Source of the DNA: Henriciella marina
GTDB lineage: Bacteria > Pseudomonadota > Alphaproteobacteria > Caulobacterales > Hyphomonadaceae
Direction: 5' to 3'
Length of the DNA stretch: 64,000 nt
NCBI RefSeq assembly: GCF_027213945.1
Contig: NZ_JAPWGW010000001.1
Location: 806,001-870,000 of the forward strand
Shown here: positions 44,650-54,985 of the stretch, in pieces
How positions within the stretch are numbered: the first letter of the stretch is position 1
How the letters are laid out: every line of letters starts with the position of its first letter
The notes under the pieces: model-generated
Told to the model about the DNA's origin: nothing
The model's database searches: none
Seen by the model: only the letters and a program-made list of their open reading frames with translations
Position numbers and translations under genes: made by a program

Positions 44650-45366
44650 TCAGTCGTTGAGCTGGAATTCGTAGAAGACCGGCTCAATGTCGCCAAGATT
44701 CTTGGTCTCATAGCGCGTTCGGAAGTGGTCTGAAGGTGGCGTGCGCCAGTCGTCAGCCGTCCTGGCCAGCCATTCAATGCGCGGCTCGGCCAGGAAGATG
44801 GTGAGCGCCTCATCGGCGTAGGAGCGTACATCGGTCGCAAACCTCAGGCGCGCCCCCGGTTTCATGACCCGCGTCAATTCTCTCAGGAAATCCGGCTGGA
44901 TGATGCGTCGCTTCTGGTGGCGTTTCTTCGGCCAGGGGTCGGGGAACAGAATAAAGACGCGGTCAAGACATGCATCTGGCAGCAGGTCCACCAGCTCGCG
45001 TGCGTCTTCGTCCCATAGCCGGACGTTCGAGAGTTTCATGTCATCAATATCGGAGAGGCATTTGGCGATACCTTCGATGAAGACCTCGCTCGCCATGATG
45101 CCGGCATCAGGGTTCGCTTTCGCCTGAGAACTCACATGCTCGCCGCCGCCGAACCCGATCTCCAGCCAGAGCTGGCTGACCCTTGCGTCAAACAGCTCTA
45201 GCGGCGTCTCCAGCGCGGCCGAATCGCCTGGAAGCCTCAGGCGGGGCAATAGATTATCAACCAAACTCTGTTGTCTGCCAGACAAGGGGCGCCCGCCCTT
45301 TCGACCGAAGGAGCGAATGGGTGAGTTCAGTTTCTGATCGCGATCTTGTTCGGGCATGGGGTCCAT
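44650..45366 (-). CDS. trmB: tRNA (guanine-N7-)-methyltransferase
   Basis: 238 residues from ATG 45366 (a second ATG at 45357 is possible). The SAM site LEIGFGGGEHV is near residue 67, the key FPDPWPKKRHQKRR near 142, and LRFATDVRSYADEA near 183. TrmB makes m7G46 in tRNA. Its first codons overlap, head to head, the start of the large membrane-protein gene on the plus strand by about 46 bases. Confidence 0.93.
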   Translation of the reverse strand: MDPMPEQDRDQKLNSPIRSFGRKGGRPLSGRQQSLVDNLLPRLRLPGDSAALETPLELFDARVSQLWLEIGFGGGEHVSSQAKANPDAGIMASEVFIEGIAKCLSDIDDMKLSNVRLWDEDARELVDLLPDACLDRVFILFPDPWPKKRHQKRRIIQPDFLRELTRVMKPGARLRFATDVRSYADEALTIFLAEPRIEWLARTADDWRTPPSDHFRTRYETKNLGDIEPVFYEFQLND

Positions 45367-46985
45367 GGCTCGTCTGGATAATCGTGTTCGCGCTGATCTC
45401 TGCGCTCCTGCCGCGAGATGCAAGTTTTGATGTCGCCCATTATCACCTTCACAATGGCTGGTCGGCCCTCAATGGCAGGCTTGAGCAGGATCTCGCCCCG
45501 GCCGAGATGCACAGCTTTCTCAATCCGGTATTCAATGTTGCGGTCTGGTGGCTGATCGAACATCTGCCCGGCCCGGCGGTGAACGCAATTCTTGGCGCGT
45601 TTCAAGCAATCGCGGTGCCCATTCTGTATTTTCTGTCCCTGAGGCTGTTGAAGCTTTGCGGCGTTCGCGAAGCCAGGAGTGTTGCACTCGTCTGTGCCTT
45701 TGCCGGTTTTCTATGTGTCCCAATGCTGGCGACGATGGCTTCACTCCGAAACGACATGTTCGGTGCCATCGCGTTCTGCGCAGCGCTCCTGCTGCTCGTG
45801 GATAAGGAGGGTGAGGCGGTAGCGCTTCGACGCCTGCTGGTAGCGTCATTCCTTGTGGGCCTCGCAGCGGGCGTAAAGCTCACCAACATCGTCTACATTC
45901 CAGGGTTGGCAGTATTCACCCTGGCTGCCTGGTCGGGTGTTCGGCTTCGCGCGATCGCAACCGGCGTTGCTGCAGTGGGAGGGCTTGCGGGTATTGTTCT
46001 CGGCGGCGGCTGGTGGATGGCCAAATTGTATGCTGAATTCGGCAATCCAGTCTTTCCGATGCTGAACGACCTCTTCGGCGCCTCTCTCGGGCCGGAGGGC
46101 GTTTCGCGCGATATCCGTTATCTTCCGGACAGCTTCTTGAATGCGCTGGTAAGGCCGGTCACTGGCGCCTTCGACCTTGCGCTCATTAATGAAGATACTG
46201 GCCGCGATCTTCGACTGGCGGCTTTCTATCTTGGCGCGGTCGCGATTATCGGGCTTAGCCTCGTCCAGCTGCGCATGCGCGAGACTGTGCCCCGCCTCGT
46301 GATTGCGATGGCGCTCGCATGCCTCGCGTTCACCATAGTGTGGGTTCTGCAGTTTTCGATCATGCGCTACGCCACGGGCGCTTTTCTGCTTGGGCCTCTC
46401 ATGCTTGTTCTCGCATGGAAGCTAAGCCCGCTTGAGAAAGCGCTAAGTGTTTCGGCAAGGCCTTTTCTCTATGGGATGGCGCTGCTGTTGATCGCATCGC
46501 TAGGGCCGGAATCTGTCCGCCGGGCGCCATGGGGCAGCGCAGCCGATCCTTATCTGGCGGTCGAGGTTCCAACAGGCATTAAGACTGAGAATGCGGGGGT
46601 AATCATGGCGGGACCTTTCCCGACCGCTTTCACCGCGATGGCTTTTGAAGACGCTGCGTGGGTCGCCCATGGCGCCGTTCAGACCTGGTCGCGACCATTT
46701 TTGGAAAATTACCGCCCCTTGATTACCGAGCGGATCAACCAGGATCAAATCGACCTGTTCGCGGTCATCTGTGTGCAGGAGACCGGCGCCGACGGCCGAG
46801 CAAACCAGAAAAAGGGTGTCACGGAAAAAAACACAGCCGGCCAGACGCTTGCGCGGCTGGCCGGTGAATACCCTGTACAGGCAGATGAAAGCGCCTGTCG
46901 TCAAATGGAGACGAGTTTCGACACCGAGACTACCAGCTGGGTGATATGCCCACTGACGCGTTCTTCGCCAGCAGGTCCCGCCTAG
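45321..46985 (+). CDS. Large multi-pass membrane protein, GT-C glycosyltransferase-like
   Basis: 554 residues from GTG 45321, with GAAGGAG eight bases before it; the frame is open back to 45183 but that part is trmB antisense. About eleven hydrophobic helices are visible. An early extracytoplasmic DASFDVAHYHLHNG resembles the DxD/ExD loop of GT-C enzymes that use lipid-linked sugars. Late residues (about 430-554) form a soluble domain. The family cannot be named with certainty. Its stop is one base from the convergent metK stop. Confidence 0.6.
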   Translation: MSSVSDRDLVRAWGPWLVWIIVFALISALLPRDASFDVAHYHLHNGWSALNGRLEQDLAPAEMHSFLNPVFNVAVWWLIEHLPGPAVNAILGAFQAIAVPILYFLSLRLLKLCGVREARSVALVCAFAGFLCVPMLATMASLRNDMFGAIAFCAALLLLVDKEGEAVALRRLLVASFLVGLAAGVKLTNIVYIPGLAVFTLAAWSGVRLRAIATGVAAVGGLAGIVLGGGWWMAKLYAEFGNPVFPMLNDLFGASLGPEGVSRDIRYLPDSFLNALVRPVTGAFDLALINEDTGRDLRLAAFYLGAVAIIGLSLVQLRMRETVPRLVIAMALACLAFTIVWVLQFSIMRYATGAFLLGPLMLVLAWKLSPLEKALSVSARPFLYGMALLLIASLGPESVRRAPWGSAADPYLAVEVPTGIKTENAGVIMAGPFPTAFTAMAFEDAAWVAHGAVQTWSRPFLENYRPLITERINQDQIDLFAVICVQETGADGRANQKKGVTEKNTAGQTLARLAGEYPVQADESACRQMETSFDTETTSWVICPLTRSSPAGPA

Positions 46986-46986
46986 A

Positions 46987-48183
46987 CTAACCCACCAGAT
47001 CTTTCAGCTGGTCGACAAGGTCGGTCTTTTCCCATGCAAAACCGCCATCGGCGTCCGGCTTGCGGCCGAAATGGCCATAGGCTGCGGTGCGCGCGAAGAT
47101 CGGCTTGTTGAGCCCAAGCGCCGTGCGGATGCCGCGCGGGGAAAGGTCCATCACTTCCATCAGGCGCTTTTCGAGCATGCGCTCATCGGTGTTCGCCGTG
47201 TCGTGAAGATTGACGTTGATCGACAGGGGGCGGGCGACGCCGATAGCGTAGGAAAGCTGCAGCGTGCAGCGCTTGGCAAGGCCAGCCGCGACCACGTTCT
47301 TCGCAAGGTAGCGGGCGGCATAGGCAGCCGAGCGGTCAACCTTCGTCGGGTCCTTGCCGGAGAAGGCGCCGCCGCCATGCGGGGCCGAGCCACCATAGGT
47401 GTCGACGATTATCTTGCGGCCGGTCAGGCCTGCATCACCATCAGGGCCGCCGATGACGAACTTGCCTGTTGGGTTCACGTAGAACTTGTCTTCCTGCGGG
47501 AACCAGCCGTCTGGCAGGATGTCCTTGACCACCGGGCGGACGAGTTCGCGGACGTCGGCGGCAGAAAGACCATCCTGATGCTGGGTGGATACAACCACGG
47601 CATCAACACCGATCGGCTTGCCATTGCTGTAAAGCATGGTGACCTGACTCTTGGCGTCTGGCTCGAATTCCGGACGCTCGCCGGAATGACGAAGCTCTGC
47701 CATCCGCTTCAGGATGCGGTGCGAGTAGGAGATCGGCGCTGGCATCAGCTCATCGGTCTCATCGCTCGCATAGCCGAACATGATGCCCTGGTCGCCAGCA
47801 CCTTCTTCAGTGTAGGTGCCAGTGCCTTCATCAACGCCCGCGGCGATGTCTTCAGACTGACCGTGCAGCCAGTTGCTGAGCTTCAAATTCTCCCAGTGAA
47901 AGCCATCCTGTTCGTAGCCGATATCCTTCACCGCGGCGCGAACAACGTCTTCGATCATGTCTGGTGTGATCGTATCCGGACCGCGCATCTCACCGAGGAG
48001 GGCAATCTGGTTCGTGGTGGCAGCTGTCTCACAGGCGACGCGTACGCGAGACGTGTCGTAGCCTGCCTTGATGGCTTCACGAAAATACAGGTCTACCACC
48101 TCGTCGGAAACACGGTCACAAACCTTGTCCGGGTGCCCTTCAGAGACGCTCTCGCTGGTAAAAAGAAATACTGGATCGGTCAA
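46987..48183 (-). CDS. metK: S-adenosylmethionine synthetase
   Basis: 398 residues. [18 protein letters not shown] (methionine and ATP site), [18 protein letters not shown] and [20 protein letters not shown] are all intact. The enzyme makes SAM from methionine and ATP. Only 70 bases separate it from the XRE-type gene upstream; I see no known SAM riboswitch in that gap, though CTAGCC/GGCTAG could pair there. Confidence 0.98.
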   Translation of the reverse strand: MTDPVFLFTSESVSEGHPDKVCDRVSDEVVDLYFREAIKAGYDTSRVRVACETAATTNQIALLGEMRGPDTITPDMIEDVVRAAVKDIGYEQDGFHWENLKLSNWLHGQSEDIAAGVDEGTGTYTEEGAGDQGIMFGYASDETDELMPAPISYSHRILKRMAELRHSGERPEFEPDAKSQVTMLYSNGKPIGVDAVVVSTQHQDGLSAADVRELVRPVVKDILPDGWFPQEDKFYVNPTGKFVIGGPDGDAGLTGRKIIVDTYGGSAPHGGGAFSGKDPTKVDRSAAYAARYLAKNVVAAGLAKRCTLQLSYAIGVARPLSINVNLHDTANTDERMLEKRLMEVMDLSPRGIRTALGLNKPIFARTAAYGHFGRKPDADGGFAWEKTDLVDQLKDLVG

Positions 48184-48253
48184 AATTCTATTCCGGCTTT
48201 AAAGTGGTCGATCTAGCCCTGTTATAGGCTTCGCTTTGTTGAGGCTAGGCTTT

Positions 48254-48667
48254 TCAAGTATCGTCGTCATCCGTGACGCCCGCGGCCTTGACCGTCGCCA
48301 GCAGTGCTTTTCGCAACTCCTCATTTCGGATCTGCTGGAAATGGGAAACCAGATCCATGGCTTCGTGATCGAATTGCGGCAACGGCGCCGCTTCTGCGGC
48401 GTCTTCCTGAAACTGTTGAGGCAGGGAGAGATATTCTTTGGCGCCTTCGAAGAAATAGCCGATCTCTACATCGAGTACGCAGGCCAGTTCGTAAAGTCGG
48501 CCCGCCGATATACGGTTCACGCCCTTTTCGTATTTCTGGACCTGCTGGAAGGTCAGGCCGAGCTTTTCGCTCAGCTGTTCCTGTGTCCATTTCAGTTCCT
48601 TGCGGCGCCAGCGAATACGCTGACCGACCAGTTCGTCGATCCTGTTGGGTAATTTACTCTCGGGCAT
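48254..48667 (-). CDS. XRE-family HTH regulator
   Basis: 137 residues. The HTH fills residues 10-65: GQRIRWRRKELKWTQEQLSE, KLGLTFQQVQKYEKGVNRIS, then AGRLYELACVLDVEIGYFFE. The C-terminal half is acidic and helical. Genes of this kind stand between lnt and metK in many alphaproteobacteria, so metK is a plausible target, though this is inference. Confidence 0.88.
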   Translation of the reverse strand: MPESKLPNRIDELVGQRIRWRRKELKWTQEQLSEKLGLTFQQVQKYEKGVNRISAGRLYELACVLDVEIGYFFEGAKEYLSLPQQFQEDAAEAAPLPQFDHEAMDLVSHFQQIRNEELRKALLATVKAAGVTDDDDT

Positions 48668-48715
48668 ATAATCGCTTTTTTAAAGGGCGGATTTGACGTC
48701 AGCTTTAGCTGGCTT

Positions 48716-50356
48716 CTAGCGCCGCCAGGTAAAGAAGGCCAGAACCGTGAAGCCAGCGAGGGTGAGCCAGAAGAGCGCGGCGCCAAATCGTTGATAGGCC
48801 GTCGTCGCAAGTGGTTCGGGCAGCGGTGCGCGGACGACTGATGATACCCAGCCATCAGGATCACCTGGCATGCGCTGACCTCGCGCAGTTTCGCGGCCAA
48901 AGCCGTCTATTACCGCAGTTGCACCGCGGCTGGCGACACGCGCCATGGGCAGTCCGCTTTCGATGGAGCGGTAGCGATTCTGCGAATAATGCTGAGCAGG
49001 GCCAAGTCCTCGGCCGAACCATGCATCGTTGGAAATCGTCACAATCCATCGCGCCGCTTCGCGCTGTGGCCTTGCGGTGCGGGTAATCTCCGGAAAGAGT
49101 GCTTCATAGCAGATAAGCGCCACGAAGGGGGGCACGTCGCGTGGGAACACGACGGTCGGTTCGGCGCCCGGGTTGAACCCTGCAGACGCAAGCTCCTGCA
49201 TTGCGCCTGGAAGAAAGCCCGCCATCATGTCGCCGAAGGGAATAATGTCCGTCGCGGCCAGTTCGCCGAATGGCACCAGTCGGTGCTTATCGTAAAGCCC
49301 GATCAGTTCGGACTGACCGTTCTCGGCTGCGAGTACCGCCAGGCTGTTAAAGAAGACCGTGTCGTCTTCCTCAAGGCTGCGGCGAGTTGAGCCGACAATG
49401 AGCGTGCGGTCGCCGAGATAGGTCGAGATTGTGTCGATCGCATAAGTGTTGGTCAGCAGGTAGAAGGGCAGGGCGCCTTCTGGCCAGACGACGATATCAT
49501 CATCTGCGCTCTCAACCTGCTTCAGGAAGTTGAGATAACGGCGAAACAGCCGGTCGGACCCACTATTGTACTTTTCCGCCTGCGGTACGCCTGGGTCCAT
49601 CAGGACGACGTGCTGCTCTGTCATCTGGGACGGTTCTGCAAGACGTTGTGCGCCCCACGCCCAGCCGACGCTGGCGAGGATCACAGCGGCGGTGATAGGC
49701 AAGGCACGCTCGAACAGGCCCCGCACCTCGCGCGTATCGACGAGGGCGGCGGGGGCGGCGCTGACGAACAGCGTCAAAAGCGTCAGCCAGTAGACCCCGC
49801 CAAGCGAGGCCGCCTGCGACAATGAGCTTCCCGGGGTCCAGGTGGTACCGAAAAGATTCCAGGGGAAGCCGCCGAACAGATAGCCGCGCAGAAGTTCAGC
49901 GAGCCCCATGAAGACGGTGAAAATGAAGATGCGCGACGGCGATGCCGACCAGAAGGCGCCCGCAAGGGAGAAAGCTGCGCCCCATATCAGCGCCATGCCG
50001 CCAGGCAGCAGGACAAGCGGCATCCAGATATAGGCGGCATGCTGCGCTGGATCGACGAGGAATGGCGAGACCGTCCAGTACATGCTGACGAGGAAGAAGC
50101 CATAGCCAAAAGCCCAGCCGCGCATGAAAAGGGCGCGGCCCCAGCGGGCTTTCTTGCGGGCACCGTCCATCATCCAGATGAGCAGTGTGACGCAGACGAT
50201 GAGTGCAAGCGCGATATGGAAGGGCGCAAAGCCAAGCGCCGCGACGGCACCAAGAACAACACAGAGCAGAAATGCGAGCAGGCCCGAAAGACCGGACACG
50301 CCCTGATGCAGGGGGGCGAGGGCTGTCAGCCCGTAGCTCTGCTCACGAGCACTCAA
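48716..50356 (-). CDS. lnt: Apolipoprotein N-acyltransferase
   Basis: 546 residues. Six to seven N-terminal helices precede a nitrilase domain (about 245-510) with the triad Glu in WPEGALPF, Lys in YDKHRLVPFGE and Cys in ICYEALFPE. A last helix is at the C-terminus. Lnt adds the third acyl chain to lipoproteins in the inner membrane, required for their release. It overlaps the corC-type gene by four bases. Confidence 0.96.
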   Translation of the reverse strand: MSAREQSYGLTALAPLHQGVSGLSGLLAFLLCVVLGAVAALGFAPFHIALALIVCVTLLIWMMDGARKKARWGRALFMRGWAFGYGFFLVSMYWTVSPFLVDPAQHAAYIWMPLVLLPGGMALIWGAAFSLAGAFWSASPSRIFIFTVFMGLAELLRGYLFGGFPWNLFGTTWTPGSSLSQAASLGGVYWLTLLTLFVSAAPAALVDTREVRGLFERALPITAAVILASVGWAWGAQRLAEPSQMTEQHVVLMDPGVPQAEKYNSGSDRLFRRYLNFLKQVESADDDIVVWPEGALPFYLLTNTYAIDTISTYLGDRTLIVGSTRRSLEEDDTVFFNSLAVLAAENGQSELIGLYDKHRLVPFGELAATDIIPFGDMMAGFLPGAMQELASAGFNPGAEPTVVFPRDVPPFVALICYEALFPEITRTARPQREAARWIVTISNDAWFGRGLGPAQHYSQNRYRSIESGLPMARVASRGATAVIDGFGRETARGQRMPGDPDGWVSSVVRAPLPEPLATTAYQRFGAALFWLTLAGFTVLAFFTWRR

Positions 50357-51198
50357 GTTCCAGCCTCAACAGTCGCACGCCGGATGACGAGGCGCTCGAT
50401 CCGCCGGGCGTCACCATCCATGATTTCTATGTCAGCGCCGACAGGGTGGCGTAGCACTTCGCCTCGTAGGGGGACCTTCCCGGCGAGCGCGAAGGCAACG
50501 CCGCCAAGCGTGTCGACCTCAACGTCCTGATCGCCGAGGTCAAGATCCATTCCTGTCTTTTCGAGGAAATCCGAAATTTCCATGCGGGCATCGACTTCCC
50601 ATGCGTGGCGCCCACGCCGCACGACCATTGCGGGTTCTTCATCGTGCTCGTCTTCGATATCGCCGACGATCTCTTCCATGAGGTCCTCTAGCGAAACAAG
50701 GCCGTCCGTGCCGCCATATTCATCAACGACGAGCGCCATATGGATGCGGCTGGTCTGCATCTTCACCAGAAGGTCGGCAAGCTTCATCGATGGCGGGACA
50801 TAGAGGATATCGCGGCGCAAGCGTTCCAACGGCCTGTCGAGCCCCTGGCCGCCGCGCGCGATTTCACCAACAACGTCCTTGATGTGAACGAGGCCAATCG
50901 GATCGTCGAGCGTTTCTCGATAGACCGGAAGGCGCGAATGGGATTCTTCGGCGTAGAGCTGGATCAGGGTCGGAAGGTCAGTCGAGAGTTCCACACCGAC
51001 AATTTCTGCGCGCGGCACCATGACATTCGCAACACGGCCCTGTTCAAACTCGGCAAGCCGCAGTCGAAGCTGGGCAGGCGTGTGCTGTGCGTTCTCCACC
51101 GTAACAGCTTCTGCTTGCTGCTTTTCGTTTTCGCGCCGCCGGCTGAATCTGAAAAGTCGCGGGCGGCGCCGTCTCTCTCGGTCAGTTGTGTCAGTCAT
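50353..51198 (-). CDS. CorC/TlyC-family CBS-domain protein
   Basis: 281 residues, with two CBS domains (about 55-185: NVMVPRAEIVGVELSTDLPT, YVPPSMKLADLLVKMQTSRI) and a C-terminal CorC_HlyC domain (DRLVAL-like, about 200-278). No DUF21 membrane part, so it is the soluble CorC/YbeX type, linked to ribosome function and to magnesium/cobalt handling. The gene order ybeY-corC-lnt is conserved. Confidence 0.9.
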   Translation of the reverse strand: MTDTTDRERRRRPRLFRFSRRRENEKQQAEAVTVENAQHTPAQLRLRLAEFEQGRVANVMVPRAEIVGVELSTDLPTLIQLYAEESHSRLPVYRETLDDPIGLVHIKDVVGEIARGGQGLDRPLERLRRDILYVPPSMKLADLLVKMQTSRIHMALVVDEYGGTDGLVSLEDLMEEIVGDIEDEHDEEPAMVVRRGRHAWEVDARMEISDFLEKTGMDLDLGDQDVEVDTLGGVAFALAGKVPLRGEVLRHPVGADIEIMDGDARRIERLVIRRATVEAGT

Positions 51199-51209
51199 CT
51201 CATTCCAGC

Positions 51210-51668
51210 TCAGAGGTCTCTGCCATAGGGGTCGCCAATTCCAAGACCGGACAGGGCCTTGATTTCGAGCGCCTCCATCTCGCGGGCCTCCTCCTCGCTC
51301 ATATGATCATAGCCAAGCAGGTGAAGATAGCCGTGAATGACGAGGTGGCTAAGGTGCTCGGTCAATTTGATGCCGCGTGTGGCTGCATCGCCACGCGAAA
51401 CACCAAGCCCGACCGCGATGTCACCAAGAAATGGCGCGTCCAACTCATCAGCCGGGAAGGACAGGACATCAGTCGGCTTGTCCTTGCCGCGCCAGTCCCG
51501 GTTAAGCGTATGCATCTCGTCATCATCGGTCAGCAGAAGCGCGACCTCTCCTTCGATCCCTGTAAGGGCGAGCGCTGCCTTCAGCGCGCGTTGGCAGACC
51601 GTTTCGGGGTCTTCCATCTCATCTGTCCAGCCTGCGTCCTCGATGCGCAGGTCCAGCACGATGCTCAC
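51210..51668 (-). CDS. ybeY: Endoribonuclease YbeY
   Basis: 152 residues with the metal-binding triad [15 protein letters not shown] near residue 112 and [18 protein letters not shown] before it. YbeY is a zinc RNase for 16S 3'-end maturation and ribosome quality control. It overlaps phoH by four bases and precedes corC by 11 bases. Confidence 0.96.
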   Translation of the reverse strand: MSIVLDLRIEDAGWTDEMEDPETVCQRALKAALALTGIEGEVALLLTDDDEMHTLNRDWRGKDKPTDVLSFPADELDAPFLGDIAVGLGVSRGDAATRGIKLTEHLSHLVIHGYLHLLGYDHMSEEEAREMEALEIKALSGLGIGDPYGRDL

Positions 51669-52648
51669 GATCCGGCCCCCGGCGTCTTGTCGCCGCTGGC
51701 GCCAGCATCCTTGTCATAGGCGCGGATGATGCGTGAGACGAGCGCATGGCGGCGCACATCCGATGCAGTGAAATGCACGATGCCCGTCCCTTCGACGCCT
51801 TCGAGGATACGCAGCGCATGGGCGAGGCCTGATTGCGTCTTGGGCGGAAGATCCACCTGTCCCGGATCACCCGTCACGACCATGCGCGAGTCGCGGCCGA
51901 GACGCGTCAATACCATTTTGGTCTGCCCGACCGTGGCGTTCTGCGCTTCATCCATGATGACGAAGGCGTTTTTCAGCGTACGTCCGCGCATGAAGGCGAG
52001 CGGCGCCACTTCGATAATTTTCTTCTCGCGCATCCGCTCGACATGGTCAGCGCCGAGCACTTCGTTCAGTGCATCCCAGATCGGACGGAGATAAGGCTCT
52101 ACCTTCTCTTCAAGGTCGCCCGGCAGGAAGCCAAGATTCTCGCCAGCTTCAACGGCGGGTCGCGTAATGATCAGGCGTTCCTTGGTCTTCTTGCGAAGCT
52201 CGGCGGCGCCCGCGGCGACCGCAAGATAGGTCTTGCCGGTACCGGCAGGTCCGACGCCAAAGACCAGGTCGCGGCCTTCGCGGGTAAGGTAGTCGATATA
52301 CTGGGCCTGCGTACGGGTCTGCGGCATCACAGGCACGCGGAGACCCGTCAGAGAGCCATAGCTCTCGGCAGGTGCCCGGGCCTGATCGATCGCGCCTTCG
52401 AAGGCATCTTCGCCCGCCGTAGGATCGCTTTTAAGCATGCGCTCAAACGCCGCCAGCGCTGCTTCGCCATCTGCCACGGCAGCCTGCGTGCCGGTCAGCC
52501 GGATGCTCCCACCCTGACTGTCGGCTTTCAGCTTGCCATCGATAAGGGCCATTTCCAGCTTCATGAGATTGCGATGCTGCGGCCCGCAGATCGCTGGAAG
52601 AAGCGCTGGATTTTCCGGGGTGTAGAGACGGGTGACGGTGCCTTTCAA
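51665..52648 (-). CDS. phoH: PhoH-like ATPase
   Basis: 327 residues when started at the TTG at 52648, with GGAGG nine bases before it and right after the miaB stop; ATG 52669 or GTG 52681 inside miaB are alternatives. A KH-like N-terminus precedes the ATPase: Walker A GPAGTGKT (about residue 137) and Walker [12 protein letters not shown] (about 235). Proposed role with YbeY in RNA handling. The operon order miaB-phoH-ybeY is standard. Confidence 0.9.
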   Translation of the reverse strand: MKGTVTRLYTPENPALLPAICGPQHRNLMKLEMALIDGKLKADSQGGSIRLTGTQAAVADGEAALAAFERMLKSDPTAGEDAFEGAIDQARAPAESYGSLTGLRVPVMPQTRTQAQYIDYLTREGRDLVFGVGPAGTGKTYLAVAAGAAELRKKTKERLIITRPAVEAGENLGFLPGDLEEKVEPYLRPIWDALNEVLGADHVERMREKKIIEVAPLAFMRGRTLKNAFVIMDEAQNATVGQTKMVLTRLGRDSRMVVTGDPGQVDLPPKTQSGLAHALRILEGVEGTGIVHFTASDVRRHALVSRIIRAYDKDAGASGDKTPGAGS

Positions 52649-52649
52649 G

Positions 52650-54023
52650 TCAGGCGGCCTCCACCACATGGGCGTATTCACCGGTCAGCGAGCTCATGGT
52701 TGACCCGACGATCTTTACGTCCACGATCTGCCCGACAAGGCTTTCCGGCGCATCGAAGTGAACCGCCTGCATCCAGGGTGAGCGTCCATGCGCCTGACCC
52801 GGCATCTTGCCCTTGCCGGTCACGAGGACGGGCAGGGTTTCGCCAACCTTTGAGGCGTTGAATTCCGTTTGCTGCTGCTTCAGCAGGGTTTGCAGCTGCT
52901 GCAGGCGCTCATCCTTCACCTCTTCAGGGACATGGCCGAACATGTCGGCGGCCGGTGTGCCCGGGCGAGGGGAATATTTGAACGAATAGGCAATGGCATA
53001 GCCAACTTCGCGGACGAGGTTCATCGTGTCCTCGAAGTCCTGATCGGACTCGCCCGGAAAGCCGACGATGAAATCGGATGCAAGCGCCATGTCGGGGCGC
53101 GCATCGCGCATCCGGCGCATAATGTCGAGATAGTGCTCCGCCGTATGGCCGCGGTTCATCGCTTTCAGAATACGGTCAGAGCCAGACTGCACGGGCAGGT
53201 GCAGGAAGGGCATCAGTTCCGGCACTTCGCCATGGGCGGCGATCAGATCGTCATCCATATCGCGCGGGTGGCTGGTCGTGTAGCGAATACGGTCAATGCC
53301 GCCGATCTTGGACAGGTGGCGCGCAAGCTGGCCAAGGCCCCATTCGCCGCCGCCCTCCAGCTTTGGTGCAGCGCCATGCCAGGCATTAACATTCTGGCCG
53401 AGCAGCGAGATGTCACGCACGCCCTGAGCGGCAAGGCTGCGCGCTTCGATAACGATGTCATCCACAGGGCGCGAGAGCTCTGCGCCGCGCGTGTAAGGCA
53501 CGACGCAGAAGGTGCAGAACTTGTCGCAGCCTTCCTGCACCGAAAGGAACGCGGCCGGACCGTCCGCCTCACGCTGCTTTGGCAGGGCGTCGAACTTCTC
53601 TAGCGTTTCAAATTCGGTTTCCAGCCGGTCGCCTGCTGCGCGGCTGGCGCGGGCGACCATTTCAGGCAGCTTGTGATAGGCCTGCGGGCCCAGCACGAGA
53701 TCGACCGCTGGCTGGCGGCGCATGATCTCAGCGCCTTCGGCCTGCGCCACGCAACCAGCAACGGCGATGGTCATCTTGCCGCCAGACGCCTCTTTCATCT
53801 TCTTGATCTGACCAAGCTCGGAATAGACCTTTTCGGTCGCCTTCTCACGGATATGGCAGGTGTTCAGCACGACAAGGTCAGCGGTCTCCGGACCGTCAAC
53901 AGGCTGATAGCCAAGCGGGCGCAACACATCGCGCATGCGCTCGCTGTCATAAACATTCATCTGGCAGCCATACGTCTTGATGAAAAGACGCTTGGGCTCT
54001 GGGCGCGAAGTTGGGGTGGTCAT
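52650..54023 (-). CDS. miaB: tRNA-2-methylthio-N6-dimethylallyladenosine synthase
   Basis: 457 residues. The N-terminal MTTase domain has YGCQMN and LNTCHIRE Cys, the radical-SAM cluster is CDKFCTFC (about residue 170), and a TRAM domain is at the C-terminus. MiaB adds methylthio to i6A37 of tRNA. It begins the run miaB-phoH-ybeY-corC-lnt. Fur lies upstream by 46 bases. Confidence 0.97.
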   Translation of the reverse strand: MTTPTSRPEPKRLFIKTYGCQMNVYDSERMRDVLRPLGYQPVDGPETADLVVLNTCHIREKATEKVYSELGQIKKMKEASGGKMTIAVAGCVAQAEGAEIMRRQPAVDLVLGPQAYHKLPEMVARASRAAGDRLETEFETLEKFDALPKQREADGPAAFLSVQEGCDKFCTFCVVPYTRGAELSRPVDDIVIEARSLAAQGVRDISLLGQNVNAWHGAAPKLEGGGEWGLGQLARHLSKIGGIDRIRYTTSHPRDMDDDLIAAHGEVPELMPFLHLPVQSGSDRILKAMNRGHTAEHYLDIMRRMRDARPDMALASDFIVGFPGESDQDFEDTMNLVREVGYAIAYSFKYSPRPGTPAADMFGHVPEEVKDERLQQLQTLLKQQQTEFNASKVGETLPVLVTGKGKMPGQAHGRSPWMQAVHFDAPESLVGQIVDVKIVGSTMSSLTGEYAHVVEAA

Positions 54024-54069
54024 CCGCGGGCTTATGCAACAAAACAGGCCTTGGGGCCAGCCTCGGGAG

Positions 54070-54489
54070 TTAGTTGGACTTGTCTGTTTTCAGCGGCACG
54101 CCGTAAAGCTCCAGCCGGTGATCGACCAGCCTGTAGCCAAGGCGTTCAGCGATTTCGACCTGAAGGCGCTCGATCTCTTCAGAGTGAAACTCGACAACAT
54201 CGCCTGACTTCACATCAATCAGGTGATCATGATGCTCTTCAGGCACTTCCTCGAAGCGGGCACGCCCGTCACGGAACTCGTGACGCTCGATGATGCCGCT
54301 TTCCTCAAACAGTTTCACTGTCCGGTAGACGGTCGCCAGCGAGATGGAATTGTCGAGCGCATTGGCCCGGCGGTGCAGCTCTTCAGCATCGGGGTGGTCG
54401 TCGGATGAAGACAGCACGCGCGCAATTGTGCGACGCTGCTCGGTCATCCGGAGCCCTTTTTCGGTGCAAAGCTTTTCGAGACGATCCAT
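54070..54489 (-). CDS. fur: Fur-family metalloregulator
   Basis: 139 residues. The winged helix ([37 protein letters not shown]) is followed by EEHHDHLID, part of the regulatory metal site. The only Cys is at residue 8, so the structural CxxC zinc site is missing, as in alphaproteobacterial Fur/Mur types. It sits between rimI and miaB, a conserved place, and is not a Zur by sequence type. It may answer to iron or manganese. Confidence 0.9.
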   Translation of the reverse strand: MDRLEKLCTEKGLRMTEQRRTIARVLSSSDDHPDAEELHRRANALDNSISLATVYRTVKLFEESGIIERHEFRDGRARFEEVPEEHHDHLIDVKSGDVVEFHSEEIERLQVEIAERLGYRLVDHRLELYGVPLKTDKSN

Positions 54490-54496
54490 GGCCTGT

Positions 54497-54985
54497 TCAT
54501 GCCCCCGATTTGTTCGTGTGTCCAGCGAACTGACGCGACATTAGCACGGCGTCTGCAGCAACGCCGTCTTCGCGTCGGTAATAGGCCTTGCGAAGGCCGT
54601 CGCGTCTGAAACCGTTGCGTTCATAGAAAGAGATAGCGGGAAGATTGTCGTCAGCAACATCAAGGATCAGCCGGTCGATACCATATGGGCCGAGCAGCGT
54701 GGCCGAATGATCGAAGAGCTTCTGTGCAACGCCATCACGGCGATTGTCCGGGTGCACGCATATGGTCAAGATTTCCGCGTCCGGTGGCACACGCTGGACA
54801 AGGAGCATCCCGTTCAGCGCGTCGCCCTCTTCGTGCCCGAGTGCAAGCGTCGTCTGCGCGCTCAGGGTTTCGCGCATTGACCGGGCACTCCACTGGCCAG
54901 CCGAATCGAAACAGGCGGCATGCAGCATGGCCGCGCGCGCTGAATCCTCTTCATTCAGGATCGTAATGGCGCCGCCTGCAGTCAT
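54497..54985 (-). CDS. rimI: Ribosomal protein S18-alanine N-acetyltransferase
   Basis: 162 residues, one GNAT domain: ILTICVHPDNRRDGVAQKLF is the acetyl-CoA loop and LPAISFYERNGFRRDGLRKA the C-terminal signature. RimI acetylates S18. It overlaps tsaB by one base, the usual pair; in this place the function is likely though some RimI homologues have other targets. Confidence 0.9.
   Translation of the reverse strand: MTAGGAITILNEEDSARAAMLHAACFDSAGQWSARSMRETLSAQTTLALGHEEGDALNGMLLVQRVPPDAEILTICVHPDNRRDGVAQKLFDHSATLLGPYGIDRLILDVADDNLPAISFYERNGFRRDGLRKAYYRREDGVAADAVLMSRQFAGHTNKSGA

Noticed and set aside
48184-48253. SAM riboswitch before metK
   Set aside because: Only 70 bases; I could fit a CTAGCC/GGCTAG helix but none of the conserved SAM-II or SAM/SAH cores.
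54070-54489. The Fur-family gene as Zur for the zinc module
   Set aside because: It lacks the Cys pairs of Zur and sits in the conserved fur/mur place between rimI and miaB.
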